64,000 bases of DNA, from the NCBI GenBank assembly GCA_037179385.1, contig CM074187.1:7006001-7070000 (forward strand), written 5' to 3'. A model generated the notes under the pieces. That model did not search any database. It was not told the DNA's origin and saw only the letters and a program-made list of their open reading frames with translations. The position numbers and the translations under genes are program-made. The DNA is from Holothuria scabra (Eukaryota > Echinodermata > Holothuroidea > Aspidochirotida > Holothuriidae). Numbering within the stretch: position 1 is the stretch's first letter; each line of letters starts with the position of its first letter. This document shows, one piece after another, positions 7,450-15,937 of the stretch.

Positions 7450-8171
7450 TCCTGGCAAGACATCTGGGACGGAGTACCTTACCGCCGACAATGGAACGTC
7501 GCAACTCAGCAGCAAACGTCATGACGATTTCGAAAACGTCGTTGTGTAAAGTATACCCGGTGACGAAGAAGTGACCATCAAGACAACCTTTGCAGACGTG
7601 TTGCACCTGTGCATTTTTAGCACGCTTCAGCTTTTCCACTAAAAGGTCGAACAGGTATTCGTCTTCCTCTCTGCAATCTGACAATGGGAAGCACAGTGTG
7701 TAAAAAGAATTGTGCCCGGTGGTAGTCTTTTTGTGATCTACGGTCGTCGTACTTTCCAATGATTCCGTGAAGGATTTTCTCGCAGCTAGTTTGACGTCCA
7801 TCTTCCTCGGTGTCCCCCTTTCAAATGACACTTTACCGAATACCTCGTGCCTTTTATGGGGAATGATAGGTGTACCACAACCAAGATATACGATCCTTGC
7901 GAATGCTATCCGAAATGCTTCTCCATGGTACGGCTCGACTCTTCTTTTTCTGTTTCTTAGAAGTCTCGTATTTATTCCTATATCGAAATAATACTCGATG
8001 TCTCTTGTACCGATAATCAGCATTGGAGTTCATCCACCTCTGGTGGACATCTCGACGCTCGACGTGCCGATTTACGTGTTTCACGTGCGGTCGATAAATG
8101 GAGAAACAGTGTCGTGGACACAGCTTTTGATCGATCGGTTTGATACAATCTGAGTGATAGTGGAATGACAT
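7445..8171 (-). CDS. Unrecognised protein, probably one frameshifted gene
   Basis: One frame starts at 8171, 38 bases after a TATAAAAG box, and reads a His/Cys/Arg-rich segment (IDQKLCPRHCFSIYRPHVKH) that looks coding to about 8030. Another frame continues to 7445. It contains IIGTRDIEYYFDIGINTRLL, EPYHGEAFRIAFARI, a Cys pair in HVCKGCLDGHFF, and a basic tail. I read them as one gene of about 240 residues with a one-base gain near 8025-8035. The alternative is two genes, the second starting at 7801 after a CATAAAAG at 7851-7858. No family is recognised, and a zinc-binding role is only suggested by Cys and His content. Confidence 0.45.
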
Positions 8172-8208
8172 CTCGAGCGCGAATGATGAAACGTCTCTCG
8201 ACGTCTTC

Positions 8209-8216
8209 CTTTTATA
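8209..8216 (-). promoter_or_regulatory. TATA box for the 8171 gene
   Basis: TATAAAAG on the minus strand, 38 bases before the ATG at 8171 and directly after the polymerase stop codon. Confidence 0.6.
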
Positions 8217-8220
8217 CATA

Positions 8221-11200
8221 TCAGTACCCGTAAGGTACGGTGGAAAAATCGGGTTTCAACACCCGTTTGTCGTACACTATCCTGTACACTTTCTGAGTCG
8301 GTTTAGTAAAAACTTGGCCCAATCGTTTTCTCACGATATCGTGTTCCTTCTTGACGAGGATGCTTTTGTTGTCTTCGCTTTTTGGATCGAATTGCTCTAC
8401 GAGGGTTGTCATGCTGCTAAAATTCACCAACTCGTTGACGCAAGCTGTCAAAGTGATGCCTCGTACCTTGCAGTGCCGGCTGGTGGTGCCTTTTTGGTAG
8501 AATATACTTCGTAGGCATAATTCTTGGGTCCACCCGAGACGAATTTGGTGATGTAACTTCCCGTACCATAATCCTTTTCCAGTTCGTCGGTCATGTCTCC
8601 CAGGTAATTTCCGATGGGCGGATCGTATTGACCGTGACGAGAGACGTATACGATGGAATCCGTATCGAAATACAACACCCGCTCGTCCAGTCGTTCGAGG
8701 TAAGAATACAATTTCAACCTGGCTTGTGCGGTGGTGTAAGCGGCGATAAAAATGTTCTTATTGCCTCCGCCGTCTACGTATTCCTCTTTGTCGGTGCAAA
8801 TCAATTCCATACAGTCTTCGTCGATCCTGGTAATTTTGACCTCTTTTGTAGAATCTGATGCCAATTCCCAAAATTTCCGTAAGTCGTTGATGAGGGTTTT
8901 GTGAGGCAAATTACATCTCTGACCAAATTTTCCCCAAAACGAGTTGAGCATCAATTTTGCGAGACATCGTTTGCCTTCATTTTTCTCGATGGTTTCCAGC
9001 CGAACTCCCTCCCGCCTTTCGTAGTCGTCGACGTATGCTTTCTTGTCCGCCTCGGTGTGACACTCACTGGGCCATCCGTCCGCTTCTTGTTTCATTTTGA
9101 GAAAAGTATTGATGTATCCCGAAAATAATCCACCTCGACGGGTCTGTGGGTCGTACTGGGTGTGTTCCGCAAAGTGCCATACTTCGTAAACGCTCAACAC
9201 GACGTATCCCTTTTCCACCGCTTTCTTCAGTTCTAACGTCACCCAGGTACCTTCGATAGCTCTTTCGCGGTCGGTGTGTTCGCAGTCGTCCAGTCGTCGT
9301 TCGTCTGCACACCTGGCACAGAGAGGAAACAGCAACTTGTTGTCCGATCTATAGGGCAGCACCGGATGATAGAGTTTTCTGGGCGGTAATACCCGACAGT
9401 AAATGAGGCCTTCGTATTCTTGCCAGGGTCTAAAGTTTTCTGTCACGATCGTAGGGTGTCCGATGGGATAGCGTCCGTACTTGTTCACCCACGGGTAGAG
9501 AGAACATACGTCGATGTACTTGATGGATTCCCCGGTTTGGCTTCGTACTTTAAACAGGTCGCGTTGGTTCTCCCACCGAAGAAAGCATTTCTCGGATTGA
9601 GAGGTGGCTTGTAGTCGAGAGCCTGCACGAACTCGTTCATCTTTTCGTCTCGGCAAAGCATTCGATCGTATTCGCATTCCCACATTTCCACGACGTTCAT
9701 ACCGGATCTTCGTAAGTCCCCGATTTTCCACACGGTTTTCTGATAGACATCTTCTACGGTCAATGTAGAGCCTGGAACTAGTTTTTGGCGATCGGGGTGA
9801 CACGTGGGACATCCGTGCCAGAGACAACCTTGAAACTCGTAGATCGTGTTACCGCAAGAACCGTCGACTTTGTACCCTGCCACCGTGGTCTCGCCCCCGT
9901 TGCGTGCATGTTGAATGTGAATTCCATCTCTGTGACCGAGCCATGCCAACCATTTCAAGGCCTTTAACGAATGATTGTCGTATCCGAGATGAGGGACGGC
10001 TGCGATGGTTTCTTCTTCCAGAAAACATTTTCGGAACACTTTCTGACAGGCTTGGGCTATGGTCATGGCTTCTGCAAATGGATCCACGTCATTCATGGTT
10101 TGAAAAATGCGGCGAAATGTCAAACATCCTTTTCTCAATAGATCCACGTCTGCCACGCAATATTTTTTCATTTCCTTCTCCATATCGAAGACTTTTCCCT
10201 TTTGCTGTGCGTACCAGGCGTCGAATTCTTTCTTCTGCTTGGCATTCATGGTTTCGGGGTGATAGAAAGTCGCATCGGGCCACGGTCCCACGTAACTTTC
10301 GTGTTCTCTTGTGTTGAACAGATACGGGAAATATCCTTTCTCTTCAGAAAGTCCGAAGGTTTTGGAAAACTTGGAAAGTGCCATGGGAATGAAGTTGAAA
10401 GAATCTTTGAATACGATTTTCTCCACCTTTTTATTACGAGACGTTCTCGGCAATTCGTATTCCATGTACGTAATCTTCGAACCGTTCGTGATGATGGCAG
10501 TCGGTGTCATCCCCATCTTCGAAAAACAGGACACGACGAAATGACCGTCGTATCCCTTCAGGTTGTGTGCCATGAAAATCGAATCGGGATTCGAGTACGC
10601 CCACGTGCAAAAATCCTCGACGGTGTCGTCACCTTTGAAACAGACTTGTCTTTCGTGTTCGCACGGCCTCTCGATATCTTCTTCGTCGATGCATAATGCA
10701 CACACTTTATGGGCCACGGCATAGTTGGGAATGTGTCGCCCGTTCGTCTCGTCCACTCTGGATTCGAAATCGAAAAAGATGTAATCCGGACATGACCGTA
10801 GAGAATCACTAGGACGAATCGGTTGCATGAAACATAAATGTCCTCGTGGTCGATCTTTTTGGCACGTTTGACAATATTGCACACCACACACGTGTTTCTT
10901 CTTGCCTTCGGAGTAGGTCAAGCTGCACTGCTTACATCGGCGAACGGTTTCACAGGTCGTTGGCTTGCCGCTCTTGTGGTTTTGAAAACAGGTTTCGTTC
11001 TTAAAGAGGCGACGACAATCGTCACAGTACCACCGGGCGTCTTTTTCTTCCTCACAGGACTGTCCGTTCGGTGTTCTGCAGGCATGACACTTGATCGAAC
11101 ATTTGTGCCATTTCGGGTCCTTGTATGCCTTGAGACATTTGGTGCAAAATGCGTGTCTGTTCAGGAATCCACTCATGCTGGTGACGGTGTCAAAATGACG

Positions 11201-12820
11201 GTCGTGGTAATATAAGAAGATTGGTATCCCCTTTTCATTCGAGCCTTTGTGAATGATGGCTTCCGTTCGACCTCTGGTGACGATGATGATTCTATACTCC
11301 GGTAAAACTTTCTCGAATCGAGAGACGTGTTCCAGGCCGCAAGAACCGATCGGTACATCTGCCCGTGAGTGAAGGGTTTTGGCGAGTTCTGTCTGTTCCG
11401 ATTGGCCTCGTCGAACGTTATTCCAATTGACGGTCCGGTCCGTTTTCTTTCGATGATGTGCTACGGCCGTGACGATGGCTCGTGCCAGACACATGTCGTC
11501 TTTATTCTGGATGCGTACCACGCTTTTTTTAAATTTGACCCAGTCTTGGGTGACGTCATCATTTCCACCGACCATGTCTTGGATCCTGATGATGTGAAAT
11601 GTCATCTGTCCATCAAAAGTAAACTCTTCGTTAGATTGCATCACGATTTCGATGATGGCCAAAATACGATTGGCATTCAATTGGTCACGACGCATGACGG
11701 GTACGTATATATCTTCGCGTAATGCAGGGTGTTGGATTTGAACCCCTACCATATCGCCGGGCGCAAAACCGTGCATGAGTTCCTCGATGATATCTTGAAT
11801 GATGTCATAGACCGCAATCATAACGTTGCCTCTATGACGAATAAAATTGGCCATGGGTTCGTCCAGAAATTCTAGAATCCACTCGTCAGCATCCGCTTGA
11901 AATCTTCTGATTCTTCTCCTTCTTTCGTTTCTGACTCTCCAACAATCCCTGGGTCTAACTTCCTCCTCCTCTTCCTCCTCCTCATCATCCTCACCGTCGT
12001 CTTCACTTCCATCACCGGCAATTTCCATTTCTTCTCCTTCACCCCCTTCTTCTTCTTCATCGTCATTACGCTCATCGTCGTCGTCTTCTCGTTCGTCACT
12101 ACCGTCTTCTTCTTCTTCTCGATAAGCCTCTTCTTCTTCATCATCATTTTCTTCCGGGTCATCGTCATCACCCTCTTCTTCATCCTCATTATCCTCATCA
12201 TCATCGTCATCATCATCACCCCCTTCTTCATCCTCTTCTTCATCCTCTTCATCGCCTTCGTTCTCCTCCTCGTTATCTTCCCCGTTTTCTTCTGGTTTGA
12301 AAGGTTGAGTATCAGGGATAATATTCTCATTTTCGGGATCGTTTATCTCGGGAATCGTTTCCGCTATGGCGCGAGCTAATGTATCTTCTTCTTCTTCTTC
12401 CTCCTCCTCCTCCTCCCCCTCCTCTTCTACAGCAGGGGTCGGTACAACTTGTACGGACACGTTTCGCCGATCCGGTTCCGTCTGTGTACTTTGTTCTTTC
12501 ACTTCACGGTTTGTCGGTGGCTGGGTCGATCCTTCCTGTCTTCTGCGTTTAGGCGGTGAAGGCTGATCCCACACCGGTTCATTTTCAAAAGTGGGGTTTC
12601 CCCATCTTTCTAACAGATCCAACGAATCTCGGTCTAATAAGTTGGCTCGGCGTCGTTCCGCTTCCGCTTGTCGTCTGGGAGAAAGAGGTCGTCGTACCAG
12701 AGGTATCCATTTTGATTCCCTCGTCCTCGTGTTGTAGAAAAACGGTTTGCTTTTCCTCTGACTCCAATGAATTTCCCACCCCTCCCTTATTTCCTTTTCT
12801 GTAAGCGTAGCTTTGTACAT
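8221..12820 (-). CDS. Protein-primed type DNA polymerase B with WW and OTU-like N-terminus, two frameshifts
   Basis: The Polinton replicative polymerase, about 1,530 residues over three frames. Frame 1 (12820-9485): WW domain at 12-40 (GWEIHWSQRKSKPFFYN, both Trp present); an Asp/Glu run at 132-287; an OTU-like segment with DDMCLARAI (Cys443) and DRHFDTV (His542); a Cys-rich zinc region at 559-665; exonuclease motifs FFDFES, NLKGYD and YCVADVD; and a nuclease-like WHGC insertion near 985-1005. Frame 2 has motif A DVCSLYPW, motif B KLMLNSFWGKFG and motif C FDTDS. Frame 3 holds the C-terminus (CKVRGITL) and stops at 8221. The switches are at C4 9530-9533 and T5 8491-8495, each fitting one lost base. 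The enzyme would copy the linear genome using a terminal protein as primer. Confidence 0.93.
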
Positions 12821-12889
12821 TGCACGAAGAATCGATGTTTATCTTTCGAAATCCTGGATACAAATGAGAGAAGACGATTTCAAACATCT

Positions 12890-12897
12890 TATTTATA
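12890..12897 (-). promoter_or_regulatory. TATA box for the polymerase gene
   Basis: TATAAATA on the minus strand within TATATAAATA, about 70 bases before the ATG at 12820. Confidence 0.6.
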
Positions 12898-12963
12898 TAC
12901 TTCCTGGACCATTACATGTATACACGACTAAAATATCGTCACGAGTCTCTCGTTAACACTCGA

Positions 12964-13083
12964 CCTGCCGACCCTAAAGTCGATGACGTTTTCCGAATCG
13001 TGTTATAGTCAAAGAATTCATCCCGAATGTCGCTTTGGACCGGTGATAAACCCGAAGACAACACGAAATGTACTCACTACAGG
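12964..13083. repeat. 120-bp direct repeat, copy 1
   Basis: Starts CCTGCCGACCCTAAAGTCGA. It is similar along its length to 13309-13428, with scattered differences, and shares GAATGTCGCT and GGACCGGTG. It lies upstream of the polymerase promoter. Confidence 0.8.
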
Positions 13084-13308
13084 CGCGTGCACGTGTACGT
13101 AAACGTACAGAGACTATGGTGTGACATATAATTTATATTTCGGGGGAATCCCCCTTTTTTCACACATAAAACACATACTTTACGTGAACAAAAGGAAAAA
13201 AAAGCGTGCCTTACCACTATCATCTCACTCTTCTTTTTCTTTAATATCTTCTTCTTTTACTATTCTGTACGAATTGTTATCTCGATGATCTCGTAAGCTA
13301 ATGTAATG

Positions 13309-13428
13309 CCTGCAGACCCTAAGGTCATTGACGTCTGCCGTAATGTATTATAGTCGATAAGCTCACCCCGAATGTCGCTGTGGACCGGTGGCAAACTGAA
13401 CGACAATGCACTACGTATAGACTACAGG
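13309..13428. repeat. 120-bp direct repeat, copy 2
   Basis: Second copy, starting CCTGCAGACCCTAAGGTCAT, 345 bases from the first. The spacer between them is AT-rich and contains no gene. Confidence 0.8.
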
Positions 13429-14154
13429 GCATACACCGCGTCATGAGATATAAAGTGAGATTAACAATATGCGTGAATGAACAAGTCCGGATGACGATGC
13501 TATATTCCAACCCGTTTACTCTCTCTCTCAAACTTTAGTGTACAGTACGGGCGAGTAACACGGAAAGTAATACAGGCCGTAGAAGGCGAAAAAACGGTTC
13601 AAAGACAACTACTACTATACACCTCATTTACTCTCAAGGCTCGTGCACTAGATCGTGCAACGCAATCAAAAGAGTAATACAGGCTTTCGTAGGTGACTAT
13701 CGACCGATATCCTTCCACCGACTACACCTCATTTACTCCCGAGATATACTCACACCGTCAGCACACTTCCGTATAGAAAGAAGTAATACGAGCAAAACCG
13801 CCCGTGCCACGTCTTCACTCTTCGAGCTCCACACTCCGAATGAACGCTCAACACGCGCTACACTGCCTTTATACTCACAATCCGCACTGACTGTACGCGC
13901 ACTGCATGCAACGAACGTTGCTTCTACCATTCGACAAAAATCTTATTTTCCTCACTTCCAGCTAATTATCGCGACGTATATAAACTGTACGCGCACGTAC
14001 GTCTGTACTGTCGAAACACCAAAATCCGAATGAGCGCGAAAACTCTCCCAACAATCACACGCACACAGTACAACAGTAACAATAGGACGCACGCGCAGGT
14101 CTCGTTTCTCATTGGTTGACGCGACCTGTCGATCACCGCGCAGTTCCACGCGTT

Positions 14155-14187
14155 CGTCTGTGTGAACCGACGTTCTAAGCCCCGCCC
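14155..14187. repeat. 33-bp direct repeat with GC box, copy 1
   Basis: CGTCTGTGTGAACCGACGTT followed by CTAAGCCCCGCCCC; CCCCGCCCC is an Sp1-type GC box. It recurs exactly 100 bases downstream. Confidence 0.75.
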
Positions 14188-14254
14188 CCTGTAGCGCGCG
14201 TTATGTCATACATGTCTGGAGTTCCGCGCGCTCACACAAACACACACACACACA

Positions 14255-14287
14255 CGTCTGTGTGAATCGACGTTCTAAGCTCCGCCC
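14255..14287. repeat. 33-bp direct repeat with GC box, copy 2
   Basis: Nearly identical to 14155-14187 (AATCGACG for AACCGACG, CTCCGCCC for CCCCGCCC). It lies about 70 bases before the TATA box of the 112-aa gene. Confidence 0.75.
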
Positions 14288-14358
14288 TTCTCTGTTGCGC
14301 GTGTATTTTGTGCGGTGGCTCGAACCGGATAAAACCGGTTTGTACCGCATCCGAGCAC

Positions 14359-14366
14359 TTTAAAAG
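14359..14366 (+). promoter_or_regulatory. TATA box for the plus-strand early gene
   Basis: TTTAAAAG at this position would start transcription near 14390. This excludes the in-frame ATG at 14308 and leaves the ATG at 14515 as the first good start. Confidence 0.5.
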
Positions 14367-14514
14367 GCCGTGCATCGATTTTTCACAATCACAAGTCTTT
14401 GAGTATCCGCATAAACAAGATCGAATAAAGTTTCATTACGAATTACAAGAAGAAAAATTGCCGTCGCGTTTAGACCACACAAACAGCTTGTCGTTTTACG
14501 CCCGTCATCTAAAA

Positions 14515-14853
14515 ATGGCTGACTTGTTTTATTGTAACCAGTGCGACAATGTCCTACATCTAAGGAACTACGTGTTACATTTTCAACTGTTTGGAGCTAG
14601 TTGCAAAACCAACACTCGACGATTGGGGTTACCAAAAGACCCACCTGCTTTTCCTTCGACCCGAAAATTACCAGAACCTCTGGATCTCAGCATGAAGAGA
14701 CCAGTTTTTACAGAACTGGAGAAAACACAGCTCCGATGGCTCATAGACCAGCCGCCGCCACCACCACCAGCACAACCACAACCACAACCATTATCATCGT
14801 CAAAAAAGCCAGAAACAGATATTTTATCGTTAGCTTTAGCAGAACTGTTGTAA
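14515..14853 (+). CDS. E1A-like small regulatory protein with CtBP motif
   Basis: This encodes a 112-aa protein and is the only plus-strand gene in the element. The start AAAATGG has a strong context. The frame is open upstream to 14308, but the TATA box lies between. Seen in the protein: a possible zinc site (Cys7, Cys10, His22, Cys30); EPLDLSMKRP at 54-63, whose PLDLS is the CtBP-binding motif that adenovirus E1A carries, also followed by a basic KRP-type sequence; a run of six prolines at 80-85; and a hydrophobic C-terminus ending LAELL, an LxxLL nuclear-receptor box. No LxCxE Rb motif is present. I infer a transcription-reprogramming early protein. Homology to E1A is not implied, since short motifs can converge. 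Confidence 0.68.
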   Translation: MADLFYCNQCDNVLHLRNYVLHFQLFGASCKTNTRRLGLPKDPPAFPSTRKLPEPLDLSMKRPVFTELEKTQLRWLIDQPPPPPPAQPQPQPLSSSKKPETDILSLALAELL

Positions 14854-14935
14854 AGAAAAAAACAAACAAAATAGATTTGTAATTCGATTTTTAAAAAGTT
14901 TTTTCAATACATCATTCAAAACGTATATATTCAAT

Positions 14936-14991
14936 ACGGAGCGGTACGTTTAATGTCTCACACGACGCTGAGATAGACCTCTAGCCGAGTC
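14936..14991. repeat. Right arm of the distant inverted repeat
   Basis: Exact reverse complement of 5790-5845 over 56 bases. It lies downstream of the 112-aa gene and downstream of the 3' end of the 173-aa gene. Confidence 0.9.
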
Positions 14992-15134
14992 CGTATGTCT
15001 CGTTCCTTTGTTCTAAAAGACGATACAACACATAAATAGCATGTTTGACAGAAAAAGAATGGAGCCGTCCCCACCTAAATATATGTTGGCCCTGAAAAGA
15101 GCCTTTTGGTTTAAAGTCCTTCTCACTTTTTTTT

Positions 15135-15656
15135 TCAAAAGTGAGCAGGAGGGTTCTCCGAATACGGTGGCGGAGCGTCCTCAGGTCTCTGTACGGGTGG
15201 GAGATCTGGAAAAAGATCTCCTAGATCGTCCATCTCGCCCTCTACCTCCTCCTCCTGATTCCCCTCGAGCGGTGGCAAATCGGGGTTCCAGTTTACTAGT
15301 CTTTCGACTCTATGGTCCATCATCCCCGCCATGACGTCCATGGTAGCCCTTAATCGAGGTGCTAGCCTTTCGTAGATCCATTCGTCCACCTCCATCTTAT
15401 ACCTATCGAAGTTCCTCTTCGCATTTGCTAGTTCGACGAGGAGGGCTTCCTTCTCTCGTTCCAACTCTACCATTCGTGCCTCCACGTCCCCTCTTCCCGT
15501 CCTATAGCCACGCAAGTAGCCGGACGTCCAATCCTTCTCCGAAGTTATCTCCTCCTTTTCCTCTTCCTCCTCCATCAAGGCCTCCTCTCCTTCACTGCCT
15601 TCGATAAACGAACAGTCGGTATCGCTATCTTCTTCGACGTATTTACAAGCCATCAT
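15135..15656 (-). CDS. Acidic coiled-coil protein with C-terminal PPxY motif
   Basis: A 173-aa protein starting at the Met-Met of MMACKYVEEDSDTDCSFIE. A GATAAATAG TATA-type box 50 bases upstream decides the start; an earlier in-frame ATG at 15728 lies before it. The layout is an acidic N-terminus with a Glu run, a likely coiled coil at about 54-85, a helical region, and a Pro/Asp-rich tail ending APPPYSENPP. PPPY at 162-165 is a class I WW-ligand (PPxY) motif of the kind used as a late domain or to recruit Nedd4-type ligases. The element also encodes two WW-type segments, so an internal partner is possible. I recognise no family. It is the last gene before the right terminus. Confidence 0.62.
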   Translation of the reverse strand: MMACKYVEEDSDTDCSFIEGSEGEEALMEEEEEKEEITSEKDWTSGYLRGYRTGRGDVEARMVELEREKEALLVELANAKRNFDRYKMEVDEWIYERLAPRLRATMDVMAGMMDHRVERLVNWNPDLPPLEGNQEEEVEGEMDDLGDLFPDLPPVQRPEDAPPPYSENPPAHF

Positions 15657-15705
15657 ACAACTATGAATTCTAGACACAGAATGAGCTCTTCCCACTCGTG
15701 TGCTT

Positions 15706-15714
15706 CTATTTATC
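15706..15714 (-). promoter_or_regulatory. TATA-like box for the PPxY gene
   Basis: GATAAATAG on the minus strand, about 50 bases before the ATG pair at 15656/15653. Confidence 0.5.
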
Positions 15715-15724
15715 CACTCTCTCC

Positions 15725-15937
15725 TCATGCATATTCATTATGACGTCATTCTAAGACACTCCTCTCTTTCTTCTCTCATCCATATTCACGATTTCATGAC
15801 GTCATCCTCCATTCTCCATTCTCATTGGTCCAAGACTATCCTCACCTTACTTATCTCATGAATATTCATTATTTGATGACGTCATCCAAATACTCGATTC
15901 TGATTGGTCGAGGACTATAGTGGCCCCTCTTACTACT
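15725..15937. mobile_element. Right terminal region of the Polinton with CRE/CCAAT repeats
   Basis: Three diverged direct repeats each contain a palindromic CRE/ATF site TGACGTCA (15741-15748, 15797-15804, 15877-15884) after an ATATTCA motif. Two also have a CCAAT box (ATTGG at 15824 and 15903). The outermost base fits position 15937: read inward on the minus strand it begins AGTAGTAAGAGGGGCC, and Polinton termini start with AG. Bases 15938-15943, GACCAG, would then be the 6-bp target duplication. The other end is outside the window, so the terminal inverted repeat cannot be confirmed here. The repeats probably act as promoter or enhancer for the PPxY gene. Confidence 0.55.

Larger units (their letters stand above)
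12898..14358. promoter_or_regulatory. 1.4-kb divergent control region, no gene
   Basis: This separates the minus-strand polymerase gene from the plus-strand 112-aa gene. It holds the 120-bp repeats, a 105-base-spaced repeat (TACACCTCATTTACTC at 13618 and 13723, with AGTAATACAGGC nearby), repeated CTGTACGCGCAC, an E2F-type GCGCGAAA at 14034-14041, a (CA)n tract near 14233-14254, and a 33-bp repeat 100 bases apart that includes GC boxes. Short reading frames inside it look random. An origin or enhancer role is possible. Confidence 0.55.
1..15937. mobile_element. Polinton/Maverick (adintovirus-like) integrated element, left end missing
   Basis: Capsid, penton-like, packaging ATPase, retroviral-type integrase and type B polymerase genes occur together, which is the defining Polinton set. 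Pipolins, other cassettes and typical retroelements do not combine them. The protease (adenain) expected in the set is not visible and may lie left of the window. Most genes are intact, but several carry single-base breaks. Confidence 0.92.

Noticed and set aside
11897..12379. Long plus-strand reading frame rich in Phe, Ile and Ser
   Set aside because: It is the antisense of the acidic tract of the polymerase; its composition is explained by GAA/GAT repeats.
13325..14149. Several short minus-strand frames in the control region
   Set aside because: They coincide with direct repeats, have skewed composition and no TATA/ATG arrangement like the real genes.
14308..14514. Upstream in-frame extension of the 112-aa gene
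   Set aside because: The only good TATA box lies inside it and the ATG at 14515 has the better context.
15041..15334. Plus-strand 97-codon frame next to the right inverted-repeat arm
   Set aside because: It largely overlaps the 173-aa gene in antisense, contains a poly-T derived Phe run, and has no domain.
14515..15656. LxCxE retinoblastoma-binding motif in the two early proteins
   Set aside because: Cys residues are present but none has Leu and Glu at the required positions.
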